Assembly (NCBI GenBank): GCA_965279075.1
Contig: CBDIHI010000011.1
Location: 709,351-773,350, forward strand
DNA from: SZAS-79 sp965279075
GTDB taxonomy: Bacteria > Pseudomonadota > Gammaproteobacteria > Burkholderiales > SG8-39
DNA length: 64,000 nucleotides
Direction of reading: 5' to 3'
Shown here: piece by piece, positions 38,468 to 47,262 of the stretch
Layout: every line of letters begins with the position of its first letter
Numbering within the stretch: position 1 is the first letter of the stretch
Program-made: the position numbers and the translations under genes
Notes under the pieces: generated by a model
Databases searched by the model: none
What the model was told of the DNA's origin: nothing
What the model saw: only the letters and a program-made list of their open reading frames with translations

Positions 38468-39694
38468 ATGAAACGCAAATTGATCAGTGCAGTGGTGGCG
38501 GGAGCCTTCGCGCTCGCGCCCGTGGCCATGGCGCAGCAGAAGCCCGCGGCCGGCAAGGTATCCGACGGCGTCGTCAAGATCGGCGTGCTGACCGACATGT
38601 CCGGCCTGTATTCGGACCTCGGCGGTCAGGGCTCGGCGGTCGCCGCGCAGATGGCGATCGACGACTTCGGCAAGACCGTGCTCGGCGTGAAGGTCGAGCT
38701 CGTCTCGGCCGACCACCAGAACAACGCCGAGACCGGCGCCAACCGCACCCGCGAATGGTTCGACCGCCAGCAGGTCGACATGATCACCGACGTGCTGAAC
38801 TCGGCCGTGGGCATCGCCACCGGAAAGGTCGCGGCCGAGAAGAAGAAGCTGATCATGAACGTTGGCGCGGCCTCCACCCGCCTGACCAACGAGGACTGCA
38901 ACGCGAACACGATCCACTACGCCTACGACACTTACGCGCTGGCCAACGGCACCGGCAAGGCGATCGTCAAGCAGGGCGGCGACACCTGGTTCTTCCTGAC
39001 GGCGGACTACGCGTTCGGGCACTCGCTCGAATCCGACACCTCCAACGTGGTCAAGGCCAACGGCGGCAAGATCGTCGGCCAGGTGCGCCACCCGCTGAAC
39101 GCGGCGGACTTCTCGTCGTTCCTGCTGCAGGCGCAAAGCTCCAAGGCCAAGATCGTCGGCCTCGCGAACGCCGGCGGCGACACGATCAACTCGATCAAGG
39201 CGGCCAACGAGTTCGGCATCACCAAGAACCAGAGCCTGGCCGGCCTGCTGGTGTTCATCACGGACATCCACAGCCTGGGCCTCAACACGGCGCAGGGGAT
39301 GCTCCTGACCGACGGCTTCTACTGGGACATGGACGACAAGAACCGGGCGTTCGCCAAGCGCTTCTTCGAGAAGATGAAGAAAATGCCGAGCATGGTGCAC
39401 GCCGGCGTCTACTCGGCGACCATGAACTACCTGAAGGCGGTCAAGGCCGCGGGCACGGACGACGCGGCGGCGGTGGTGGCAGCGATGAAGAAGATGGACG
39501 TGAGCGACTTCTTCCTGCGCAACGGGAAGCTCCGCGACGACAACCGCATGATCCACGACATGTACCTCATGCAGGTCAAGAAGCAGTCCGAGTCCAAGTA
39601 CCCGTGGGACTACTACACGCTCAAGGCGACGATCCCGGCGGCGGAGGCTTTCCAGCCGATGTCGGCCTCGCGCTGCCCGCTGGTGAAAAAGTAA
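38468..39694 (+). CDS. livK: Branched-chain amino acid-type ABC transporter substrate-binding protein LivK
   Basis: 408 residues from ATG 38468 (GGAGGA ribosome-binding site; a GTG two codons earlier is less likely). Signal peptide KRKLISAVVAGAFALAPVAM with cleavage after MAQ. The mature part begins GVVKIGVLTDMSGLYSDLGG, and ADYAFGHSLESDTSNVVKAN is typical of the PBP1 aromatic/amide ligand group. The long 963-codon reverse-strand frame over this region is an artefact of GC-rich codons. Confidence 0.94.
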   Translation: MKRKLISAVVAGAFALAPVAMAQQKPAAGKVSDGVVKIGVLTDMSGLYSDLGGQGSAVAAQMAIDDFGKTVLGVKVELVSADHQNNAETGANRTREWFDRQQVDMITDVLNSAVGIATGKVAAEKKKLIMNVGAASTRLTNEDCNANTIHYAYDTYALANGTGKAIVKQGGDTWFFLTADYAFGHSLESDTSNVVKANGGKIVGQVRHPLNAADFSSFLLQAQSSKAKIVGLANAGGDTINSIKAANEFGITKNQSLAGLLVFITDIHSLGLNTAQGMLLTDGFYWDMDDKNRAFAKRFFEKMKKMPSMVHAGVYSATMNYLKAVKAAGTDDAAAVVAAMKKMDVSDFFLRNGKLRDDNRMIHDMYLMQVKKQSESKYPWDYYTLKATIPAAEAFQPMSASRCPLVKK

Positions 39695-39748
39695 GAGACT
39701 GAAGAAAGGAAGGCGGGTCCGGCGAAAAGCCGGGCCCGTCCCCCGGCC

Positions 39749-40636
39749 ATGACTGAAATCTTCGGCATCCCGACCCAGGCCTTCCTGTCCCAGCTGCTGC
39801 TGGGACTCGTGAACGGCTCGTTCTACGCCATGCTGAGCCTCGGCCTGGCGGTGATCTTCGGGCTGCTCAACGTGGTGAACTTCGCCCACGGCACCTTCTA
39901 CATGCTCGGCGCGTTCGGCGCCTGGCTCACATTGCAGTACCTCGGCCTCAACTACTGGTTCGCCCTGGTCATCGCGCCGCTCGCGGTGGGCGTCCTCGGC
40001 GTGGTCATCGAGAAGACCATGCTGCGCTGGCTCTACAAGCTCGACCACCTCTACGGCCTGCTGCTGACCTTCGGCCTCGCGCTGATCCTGGAGGGGCTGT
40101 TCCGCCAGCAGTTCGGCGTGTCCGGCCAGCCCTACCAGGTGCCCGACGAGCTGCGCGGCGCGACCAACCTCGGCTTCATGATCCTGCCGATCTACCGCGC
40201 GTGGGTCGTCGTGGCCTCGCTCGTCGTGTGCTTCACCACCTGGTACGTGATCGAGCGCACCAAGCTCGGCGCCTACCTGAGGGCCGGCACCGAGAACGCG
40301 GCGCTGACCCAGGCCTTCGGCGTGAACGTCCCCCGCATGGTGACGCTGACCTACGCTTTCGGCGTGGCGCTGGCGGCCTTCGCCGGCGTGCTCGCCTCGC
40401 CCATCATCCAGATCAACCCGCTGATGGGCGCCAACATCATCATCGTCGTGTTCGCGGTGGTCGTGATCGGCGGCATGGGCTCGATCCTCGGCTCGATCCT
40501 CACGGGTCTTGGCCTGGGCGTGATCGAGGGCCTCACCAAGGTGTTCTACCCCGAGGCCTCCTCGACGGTGGTGTTCGTCATCATGGCGATCGTGCTCCTC
40601 GTGCGGCCCGCGGGCCTCTTCGGCAAGGAGAAGTAG
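39749..40636 (+). CDS. livH: Branched-chain amino acid-type ABC transporter permease LivH
   Basis: 295 residues. Membrane protein with LVNGSFYAMLSLGLAVIFGL at the N-terminus and VIGGMGSILGSILTGLGLGV near the end, hallmarks of LivH. It precedes livM by 6 nt. Confidence 0.95.
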   Translation: MTEIFGIPTQAFLSQLLLGLVNGSFYAMLSLGLAVIFGLLNVVNFAHGTFYMLGAFGAWLTLQYLGLNYWFALVIAPLAVGVLGVVIEKTMLRWLYKLDHLYGLLLTFGLALILEGLFRQQFGVSGQPYQVPDELRGATNLGFMILPIYRAWVVVASLVVCFTTWYVIERTKLGAYLRAGTENAALTQAFGVNVPRMVTLTYAFGVALAAFAGVLASPIIQINPLMGANIIIVVFAVVVIGGMGSILGSILTGLGLGVIEGLTKVFYPEASSTVVFVIMAIVLLVRPAGLFGKEK

Positions 40637-40642
40637 GGCGCC

Positions 40643-41563
40643 ATGGACAACAACAAGAAAATCCTCTACGGCGTGCTCTTCGTCGCCGGCCTCGCGGCCC
40701 CGGCGGTGGTCTACCCGATCTTCCTGATGAAGGCGCTTTGCTTCGCGCTCTTCGCCAGCGCCTTCAACCTGCTGCTGGGCTACACCGGGCTGCTCTCGTT
40801 CGGACACGCGATGTTCCTCGGGACGGCCGGCTACGTCTGCGGACACGCGGTCAAGGTCTGGGGCTTCCCGACCGAGGTGGGGATCCTCGCCGGCGTCGCC
40901 GCGTCCGCCGGCCTGGGCTTCCTCGTCGGGTCGCTCGCGATCCGGCGCCAGGGGATCTACTTCGCGATGATCACGCTCGCGTTTTCCCAGATGCTGTACT
41001 TCATCTACCTGCAGGCGCCGTTCACCGGCGGCGAGGACGGCCTGCAGGCGATCCCGCGCCAGACGCTGCTCGGCCTGGTCAGCCTCGAAGACGACATGAC
41101 GATGTACTACTTCACGTACGCCATCGTCGTCGGCGGGTTCTGGATGATCTACCGCACCATCCATTCGCCGTTCGGGCAGGTGCTCAAGGCGATCCGCGAG
41201 AACGAGGCGCGCGCGCTGTCGCTCGGCTACGACGTGGACAAGTACAAGCTGCTGGCCTTCGTGCTCTCCTGCGCGCTGTCGGGTCTCGCCGGCGCGACCA
41301 AGGCGCTGGTGTTCAAGTTCGAGACGCTCACCGACGTGCACTGGTCGATGTCGGGCGAGGCCGTGCTGATGACGCTGCTCGGCGGCATGGGCACCATCCT
41401 CGGGCCCACGGTGGGCGCGTTCATCGTGATCACGCTGCAGAACCAGCTCGCCTTCCTCGAGGGCTGGGTGACGGTCATCACGGGCGTGATCTTCGTGATC
41501 TGCGTGCTGCTGTTCCGGCGCGGCTTGGTCGGCGAGATCGCGGCGCGGATCAAGGGGCAGTGA
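40643..41563 (+). CDS. livM: Branched-chain amino acid-type ABC transporter permease LivM
   Basis: 306 residues. FNLLLGYTGLLSFGHAMFLG and GEAVLMTLLGGMGTILGPTV are LivM signatures. Its stop overlaps the GTG start of the following flavoprotein (GTGA), tying import to oxidation of the substrate. Confidence 0.95.
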   Translation: MDNNKKILYGVLFVAGLAAPAVVYPIFLMKALCFALFASAFNLLLGYTGLLSFGHAMFLGTAGYVCGHAVKVWGFPTEVGILAGVAASAGLGFLVGSLAIRRQGIYFAMITLAFSQMLYFIYLQAPFTGGEDGLQAIPRQTLLGLVSLEDDMTMYYFTYAIVVGGFWMIYRTIHSPFGQVLKAIRENEARALSLGYDVDKYKLLAFVLSCALSGLAGATKALVFKFETLTDVHWSMSGEAVLMTLLGGMGTILGPTVGAFIVITLQNQLAFLEGWVTVITGVIFVICVLLFRRGLVGEIAARIKGQ

Positions 41564-42813
41564 AGCAGTACGACAGCGTCGTACTCGGGGCCGGCATCGT
41601 CGGCATCTGCGTGGCCCTCCACCTGCAGAAGCGCGGCCGCGCGGTGGCGCTGGTCGACCGCCGCGGCGCGGGCGAGGAGACCTCCTTCGGCAACGCCGGC
41701 CTGATCCAGCGCGAGGGCGTCTATCCCTACGGCTTCCCGCACGACTACGGCGCGCTGGTCCGGTACGGCATGAACCGCACGATCGACGCGCACTACCACC
41801 CCTCTGCCTTGCCGGAACTCGCGCCTTTCCTGTGGAAGTACTGGCACTACTCGCGGCCCGCGCGCCACGCGGAGGTGGCGAGGAAGTACGCGAAGCTGAT
41901 CGAACACTGCGTGACCGAGCACGATGCGCTGGCCGAAGAGGCGCGCGCCACGGAGTTCATCCAGCGCGGCGGCTGGATGAAGGTGTTCCGCACCAACGCC
42001 GAGCGCGACCGGCGCGTGGCCGAGGCCGAGCGCTGGAACCGCGAGTTCGGGCTCAACTACAAGGTGCTCGACGCGAAGGCGCTGCAGGCGGCCGAGCCGC
42101 ACCTCGCGCCGGTGCTGGTCGGCGGCCTGCACTGGACCGACCCCACGCGCGTGGACGACCCGCACGGGCTGTCGCTCGGGTATCTCGCACTGTTCAAGCG
42201 GCTCGGCGGGGAATTCCTGCAGGGCAATGCCGCGAGCCTCGAAATGCGCCACGGCGGCGGCTGGTCGCTGCGCACCGCGCAGGGACCGCTGGAGGCGAAG
42301 TCCGCGGTGCTTGCGCTGGGCCCGTGGGCGGGAACGCTCACACGTGCGCTGGGGTATTCATTGCCGCTGGCGGTGAAGCGCGGCTACCACATGCACTACC
42401 GCGCGGCGGGCGAGGCGCGGCTGAACATTCCGGTGCTCGACACCGAGCGCGGCTATTTCCTCGCGCCCATGCGCGCCGGCATCCGGCTGACCACGGGCGC
42501 CGAGTTCGCGCGGCGCGACGCGATCCGCACGCCCGTGCAGCTCGGGCGCGCCGAGCCGATCGCGCGGGACCTGTTCCCGCTGGCCGAGCGCCTCGACAAG
42601 GAACCGTGGATGGGCTCGCGCCCCTGCACGCCGGACATGCTGCCGGTGATCGGCCCGGCGCCGCGGCATCGCGACCTGTGGTTCGCATTCGGCCACGCGC
42701 ACCACGGGCTGACGCTCGGTGCGGTGACGGGCCGGATGATCGCGGAGATGGTGACGGGGGAGACCCCGTTCGTGGATCCGGCGCCGTTTTCGGCGGCGCG
42801 GTTCGGGGGCTGA
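41560..42813 (+). CDS. FAD-dependent oxidoreductase, D-amino-acid dehydrogenase (DadA)-like
   Basis: 417 residues from GTG 41560, overlapping livM by 4 nt. The DAO-type FAD fold starts DSVVLGAGIVGICVALHLQK; GNAGLIQREGVYPYGFPHDY and GSRPCTPDMLPVIGPAPRHR follow, and GHAHHGLTLGAVTGRMIAEM is near the C-terminus. It probably deaminates a D-amino acid or related amine imported by LivGFKHM. The true substrate is not determinable here. Confidence 0.9.
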   Translation: MKQYDSVVLGAGIVGICVALHLQKRGRAVALVDRRGAGEETSFGNAGLIQREGVYPYGFPHDYGALVRYGMNRTIDAHYHPSALPELAPFLWKYWHYSRPARHAEVARKYAKLIEHCVTEHDALAEEARATEFIQRGGWMKVFRTNAERDRRVAEAERWNREFGLNYKVLDAKALQAAEPHLAPVLVGGLHWTDPTRVDDPHGLSLGYLALFKRLGGEFLQGNAASLEMRHGGGWSLRTAQGPLEAKSAVLALGPWAGTLTRALGYSLPLAVKRGYHMHYRAAGEARLNIPVLDTERGYFLAPMRAGIRLTTGAEFARRDAIRTPVQLGRAEPIARDLFPLAERLDKEPWMGSRPCTPDMLPVIGPAPRHRDLWFAFGHAHHGLTLGAVTGRMIAEMVTGETPFVDPAPFSAARFGG

Positions 42814-42850
42814 GCGGGGGCGGGGCAGTTTTTCGGCATACGTGCCTGGC

Positions 42851-42878
42851 TTGGCGCTCGCGGAGGATTGCGTATACT
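42851..42878 (+). promoter_or_regulatory. Promoter of the PIN toxin-antitoxin pair
   Basis: TTGGCG (42851-42856), 16 bp, TATACT (42873-42878). Only 6 nt separate the -10 from the antitoxin ATG, so transcription would start at or next to the ATG, and no ribosome-binding site is visible. The mRNA may be leaderless. Confidence 0.6.
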
Positions 42879-42884
42879 TGTCGC

Positions 42885-43124
42885 ATGAAAGCAGCCTTTC
42901 CCCAAGCCATTCCCGTCAGCGCGGACGTAGCCGCGAGATTCGATGCCCTTACGGTGCATCAGAAGCGGGTGGTGCGCATGCGCGTGGCGATTGAAATCGC
43001 GCGCCTCTCGAAGCCGGAATCCGGCACCGCTTTCCGGGAAGCCACTGCCGCCATCGGCAGGCGGGCGCGCCGCAAGGGCCTGACGCTGTCGAAGCTCAAA
43101 CGCATGATCGATGCGGGAAGCTAG
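42885..43124 (+). CDS. Antitoxin of a PIN-domain toxin-antitoxin pair
   Basis: 79 residues, basic C-terminus (RRARRKGLTLSKLKRMIDAG). No known DNA-binding fold recognised. It overlaps the PIN toxin by 14 nt, the usual antitoxin-first order. Assigned from context, length and charge. Confidence 0.75.
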   Translation: MKAAFPQAIPVSADVAARFDALTVHQKRVVRMRVAIEIARLSKPESGTAFREATAAIGRRARRKGLTLSKLKRMIDAGS

Positions 43125-43536
43125 GCGGGTCGTAGTCGACAGCAACACCATCGTCAGCGGCATCCTCATTCCGGAGTCGGTTCCGGGTCGGTTGCTCCGT
43201 CATCTTGCCGGGAATGTCGCGATGGTCTTCTCCGCCGCGACCCGGGACGAACTCCTTGAAGTCATCGCCCGGGAAAAGTTCGACCGTTATGTTGCGTTCG
43301 ACTTGCGCGAACGCGCGGTGACCGCGCCGTTGAGCGATGCGGAGATGGTCGTGCCCCGGCGCCGGTTCAGCGTCTGCCGGGACGCCAAGGACGACAAGTT
43401 CCTCGATGTGGCCTATGCCGCCAGGGCCGGTTGCATAGTCTCGGGAGACGCGGATCTGCGGGTCCTCGGCATGTTTGAGGGGATACCGATCATTGGGGCG
43501 GCGCAGTACATGGCGAGGTTCGCCCAGCGACTATGA
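43111..43536 (+). CDS. PIN-domain toxin (putative RNase)
   Basis: 141 residues. The N-terminal VVVDSNTIVSGIL holds the first acidic residue; AKDDKFLDVAYAARAGCIVS and GDADLRVLG hold the others of a PIN active site. It resembles the COG1569 family. In such modules the toxin cleaves RNA, and the upstream antitoxin neutralises it. Confidence 0.87.
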   Translation: MREARRVVVDSNTIVSGILIPESVPGRLLRHLAGNVAMVFSAATRDELLEVIAREKFDRYVAFDLRERAVTAPLSDAEMVVPRRRFSVCRDAKDDKFLDVAYAARAGCIVSGDADLRVLGMFEGIPIIGAAQYMARFAQRL

Positions 43537-43606
43537 CCCCCTTAACGGTACGCCGTTCGCGTCGACGGCCAGTACATTGCAGACCCCAGGGCCCGGGATC
43601 CGCGCA

Positions 43607-44257
43607 TCATACCGCCGGGTTCGGTTCCACCGGGATGCGGTACGAGCGCAGCGGCGCGTTGGCGCCCGGCAGGTTGACGGTCAGCGCCCAGAAGATTCCC
43701 GGATGCGCGCTGAAGAGCCCGGCCGCGGCCTGGTCGGTCGGCAGAGCATCGGCGGGAATGGCGAACTCGAACGTGCAGGAGGACGCGCCTGATTCGAGCG
43801 GGACCGCCTGCTTCGTGCTCCACACGGGAAGTTCGCTGACCTCCGTTTCCTGTTTGGTCTCCCCGGCGATTATCTTTTCGACCTGGCGGAGTTCCCGCCG
43901 CCGGCAGGACAGTTCGGCTTCGAGCTGCAGGCCTTCCTGCCGCGCAAGGGGACGGTCGGACGTGACCACCGCATGCAGCTTCCCGCCGCGCAGGACGGGT
44001 GCCTCGATGTCGAGCCAGAGCTTGTTGCGGGCCCGGTCGAAGACGGTCCAGGCGCAGGCGGCGAGGATCAGCACGCCGAGGCCGAAGATCACGACCAGAG
44101 GCAGCGCGGAGTACAGCGCGGAGACGATGCCCACCAAATCGGACCGGAGCGTACGCGCGCCCCGCCACAGGTAGATCCCCGAAAATCCCGTCATCGCCAG
44201 GCCGATCACGACCCAGACCACGACGGTGGAGGCCCTTTCGACGGATTCGATGCGCAT
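43607..44257 (-). CDS. Two-segment membrane protein, DUF3592-like
   Basis: 216 residues from ATG 44257; a longer frame upstream runs into the next gene and has no membrane-protein features. Two hydrophobic segments (VVVWVVIGLAMTGFSGIYLW and ALPLVVIFGLGVLILAACAW) flank a short loop, followed by a beta-rich soluble domain. Function unknown. Confidence 0.7.
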   Translation of the reverse strand: MRIESVERASTVVVWVVIGLAMTGFSGIYLWRGARTLRSDLVGIVSALYSALPLVVIFGLGVLILAACAWTVFDRARNKLWLDIEAPVLRGGKLHAVVTSDRPLARQEGLQLEAELSCRRRELRQVEKIIAGETKQETEVSELPVWSTKQAVPLESGASSCTFEFAIPADALPTDQAAAGLFSAHPGIFWALTVNLPGANAPLRSYRIPVEPNPAV

Positions 44258-44283
44258 CGTCGTGGGTCCGGGAGGGCGGCGGC

Positions 44284-45438
44284 CTAGAACGACCTCGGCA
44301 TGCCCAGCACGTGTTCGCCGACAAACGACAGGATCAGGTTGGTCGAGATCGGCGCCACCTGGTAGAGGCGCGTCTCGCGGAACTTGCGCTCCACGTCGTA
44401 CTCCGCCGCGAAGCCGAATCCGCCGTGCGTCTGCAGGCAGGCATTGGCCGCTTCCCACGAGGCATCGGCCGCGAGCATCTTGGCCATGTTGGCTTCCGCG
44501 CCGCAGGGTTGCTTCGCGTCGAACTTGGCGCAGGCCTTATAGCGCATGAGGTCGGCCGCCTGCAGGTTCACGTAGGCGCGCGCGATCGGGAACTGGATGC
44601 CCTGGTTCTGGCCGATCGGCCGGTCGAAGATCACGCGGTCCTTGGAGTAGTTCACCGATTTCTCGGTGAACCAGTAGCCGTCGCCGATGCATTCCGCGGC
44701 GATCAGGATGCGCTCGGCGTTCAGCCCGTCGAGGATGTACTTGAACCCTTTGCCTTCCTCGCCGATCAGGTTCTCGACCGGGACCTCGAGGTTGTCGATG
44801 AAGACGGTGTTGGTCTCGTGGTTCACCATGTTGCGGATCGGCGTGACCTGCAGGGCCTTGCCCCAGTTGGCCTTCACGTCGACGAGGAAGATCGACATGC
44901 CGTCGGACTTCTTCTTCACGTCGGCGAGCGGCGTGGTGCGCGCGAGCAGGATCATCAGGTCCGAGTGCTGCAGGCGCGAGGTCCAGACCTTCTGGCCGTT
45001 GATGACGTACTTGTCGCCTATCTTCACGGCGACGGTCTTGATCTTGGTGGTGTCGGTGCCGGCCGTGGGCTCGGTCACGCCCATCGACTGCAGGCGCAGT
45101 TCGCCGGTGGCGATCTTGGGCAGGTATTTCTTCTTCTGCGCGTCCGACCCGTTTCGGAGGATCGTGTTCATGTTGTACATCTGGCCGTGGCAGCAGCCGG
45201 CGTTGCCGCCGGTGCGGGTGATCTCTTCCATGATCACCGAGGCTTCCGTGAGGCTGAGGCCCGAGCCGCCGTACTCCTCGGGGATCAGCGCGGCCATCCA
45301 GCCGGCCTTCGTCAACGCGTCGACGAAGGCCTCGGGGTAGGCCCGGTCCTCGTCGACCTTCTGCCAGTAGGTGGAATCAAACTCCTTGCACAGCGCGCGC
45401 ACTGCGTCGCGGACTTCGGGGTGGTTCTGCTCAATCAT
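44284..45438 (-). CDS. Acyl-CoA dehydrogenase family flavoprotein
   Basis: 384 residues. FAD- and substrate-binding segments SMGVTEPTAGTDTTKIK and NGQKVWTSRLQHSDLMILLA; QTHGGFGFAAEYDVERKFRE near the end. The usual catalytic Glu in YEGT is replaced (QVAPIST). Glu242 in GLNAERIL lies where isovaleryl-CoA dehydrogenases keep their base, so that residue is the likely catalyst (inference). It overlaps the upstream citryl-CoA-lyase-like gene by 8 nt. Confidence 0.9.
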   Translation of the reverse strand: MIEQNHPEVRDAVRALCKEFDSTYWQKVDEDRAYPEAFVDALTKAGWMAALIPEEYGGSGLSLTEASVIMEEITRTGGNAGCCHGQMYNMNTILRNGSDAQKKKYLPKIATGELRLQSMGVTEPTAGTDTTKIKTVAVKIGDKYVINGQKVWTSRLQHSDLMILLARTTPLADVKKKSDGMSIFLVDVKANWGKALQVTPIRNMVNHETNTVFIDNLEVPVENLIGEEGKGFKYILDGLNAERILIAAECIGDGYWFTEKSVNYSKDRVIFDRPIGQNQGIQFPIARAYVNLQAADLMRYKACAKFDAKQPCGAEANMAKMLAADASWEAANACLQTHGGFGFAAEYDVERKFRETRLYQVAPISTNLILSFVGEHVLGMPRSF

Positions 45439-46216
45439 GGGGTTTCAGATGCTCCGATGCTTCGTCTTCGACGCGGAACCAGATCTCCTGCGCCATGGGG
45501 TTGCGGGACTCCTCGAGTATATGGCCCACCAGCCCCACGGCGCGCGCCATCACGCCCAATCCGCGGCAGATCCGCCAGTCGAAACCCATCTCGCAGCAGA
45601 TCGCGCCGATGGCGCCGGTGGCGTTGATCGGCAGGCTTTTTCCGGAGGCGCGCTCGGCTTCCGCGGCGATGAGCTGGATCAATTCGATGTAAGGCCCGGA
45701 GAAGCCGGTCTCCTTCGCTATCTCGAAGAGGCGCGGCGTGCGCGGGTCGACGGGCTTGTGGATCGGGTGGCCGATGCCGGGAACGATTTTCTTCGCCGCG
45801 CGGTGGTCGGCCACCACCTTCACCGCCAGCGCATCGAGGTCGACCCTGGCCTTCGGGTCGGGCAGGGCCTCGACCAGCATCTTCGCGCAGGTCTCGGTCG
45901 ACCCCACGAACACGCTGCCCAGCCCGCACAGGCCCGCCGCCACGGCCGCCTGCATGGCCTCGGGCGCGCCCATGTAGGTCATGCGCGCGGCGATCGCGCT
46001 GGGCGTGATGCCGTGCTCGGCGAGGCACACGGCCATCGCGTTGAACATCTTCGATTCGTTCGCGTCCGGCAGGCGCCCCTTGATCTCGAGGAAGCCCATG
46101 TCACCGAGGTTGAGGTGGCCGAGGACCTCCGAGGGCAGGTCCTTCCCGAAAATACTGATGCGGTCGGCGGTGCTCCAGCCTATGTCGGACTTGATGGGTT
46201 TCTGTGGCCGGGCCAT
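45431..46216 (-). CDS. Citryl-CoA lyase / short citrate synthase-like protein
   Basis: 261 residues from ATG 46216; the upstream open frame is not coding. GHPIHKPVDPRTPRLFEIA and NATGAIGAICCEMGFDWRIC match the citrate-synthase C-terminal fold of stand-alone citryl-CoA lyases; full-length citrate synthases are over 400 residues. It may cleave or form a citryl-CoA-like C-C bond. It is grouped with an acyl-CoA dehydrogenase and a Bug-type binding protein. Confidence 0.8.
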   Translation of the reverse strand: MARPQKPIKSDIGWSTADRISIFGKDLPSEVLGHLNLGDMGFLEIKGRLPDANESKMFNAMAVCLAEHGITPSAIAARMTYMGAPEAMQAAVAAGLCGLGSVFVGSTETCAKMLVEALPDPKARVDLDALAVKVVADHRAAKKIVPGIGHPIHKPVDPRTPRLFEIAKETGFSGPYIELIQLIAAEAERASGKSLPINATGAIGAICCEMGFDWRICRGLGVMARAVGLVGHILEESRNPMAQEIWFRVEDEASEHLKPHD

Positions 46217-46218
46217 GG

Positions 46219-47178
46219 TTACTCGCTCTTGATCCCGGCGTCCTTGATCACCTTCGCCCAGCGCGGCACCTCGGACTTGATCAGGTCGCCGAACTGCTCG
46301 GGCGTGCCGGGCTTCGGCTCCACGCCCTGCTTGACGAACTTGTCGGAGACTTCGGGCGAGAGGATGATTTTCGTGGCTTCCATGTTGAGGCGCTGCACGA
46401 TCTCGCGCGGCGTGCCGGCGGGGGCGAGCAGGCCGAACCAGACCGACACGTCGAACCCGGGGACGCCGGCCTCGATCACCGTGGGGGTCTCGGGCGAGAG
46501 CTGCGAGCGCTTCGGCCCCGACACCGCCAGCGCCTTCATGCGCCCGGCCTTGACCTGGTTGATCACGTTGGGGAGGTTGTCGAACATCACGTCCACCTCG
46601 CCCCCCAGCAGGCCCGCCACCACCGGCGCGCTGCCCTTGTAGGGGATATGCGTCATGAAGGTGCGGGTCATCGACTTGAACAGCTCCATGCACAGGTGCA
46701 CCGAGGTGCCCGCGCCCGAGGACCCGTAGTTGATGCGGCCGGGTTTCTCCTTGGCGTACTTGATCAGCTCCTGCACCGAGTTCACCGGGAAGGACGGGTG
46801 GGCCACCAGCATGTTGTCCGAGACGCCCGCCAGCGTGATCGGCGCGAAATCCTTCGTCACGTCGAAGGATGTCTTGTAGAGGCTCTGCACCACCGCGACG
46901 GGCAGCGCCGCGACGAACAGCGTGTAGCCGTCCGGGGCGGACTTGGCGGCAAGCTCCGTGCCGATCACCGAGCCGCCGCCGGGCCTGTTCTCCACGATCA
47001 CCGGCTGGCCGAGGGTCTTGGGCAGGTCGTTGGCGAGGATGCGGCCCAGCGTGTCGTTGAACCCGCCCGGGGGGAAGGGCACGAGGATGCGGATCTGCTT
47101 GGATGGCCAGGCCTGGGCGTGCAGGGCGAGCGGGGCGGCGAGTACTGCGGCCAGGGCGAACTTGAGGACTGCTTTCAT
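46219..47178 (-). CDS. Tripartite tricarboxylate transporter substrate-binding protein (Bug family)
   Basis: 319 residues from ATG 47178 (GGAGGAG ribosome-binding site); a start ten codons upstream is less likely. Signal peptide MKAVLKFALAAVLAAPLALHAQA. WPSKQIRILVPFPPGGFNDT and VIVENRPGGGSVIGTELAAK are Bug-family signatures. No TctA/TctB membrane genes are nearby, as is common for Bug proteins. The ligand is probably a carboxylate. Confidence 0.93.
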   Translation of the reverse strand: MKAVLKFALAAVLAAPLALHAQAWPSKQIRILVPFPPGGFNDTLGRILANDLPKTLGQPVIVENRPGGGSVIGTELAAKSAPDGYTLFVAALPVAVVQSLYKTSFDVTKDFAPITLAGVSDNMLVAHPSFPVNSVQELIKYAKEKPGRINYGSSGAGTSVHLCMELFKSMTRTFMTHIPYKGSAPVVAGLLGGEVDVMFDNLPNVINQVKAGRMKALAVSGPKRSQLSPETPTVIEAGVPGFDVSVWFGLLAPAGTPREIVQRLNMEATKIILSPEVSDKFVKQGVEPKPGTPEQFGDLIKSEVPRWAKVIKDAGIKSE

Positions 47179-47262
47179 GCTGGTCTCCTCCGGAAGGGGC
47201 GTCCGCATGGGTGCGGATCTCAGGGGAGAGTGTAACGCGCCGGCAGGCCCGGTTGCCGGGGT

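Noticed and set aside
38450..41341. 963-residue reverse frame opposite livK-livH-livM
   Set aside because: Antisense artefact rich in His, Arg, Glu and Asp; no fold recognised, and three well-conserved genes occupy the other strand.
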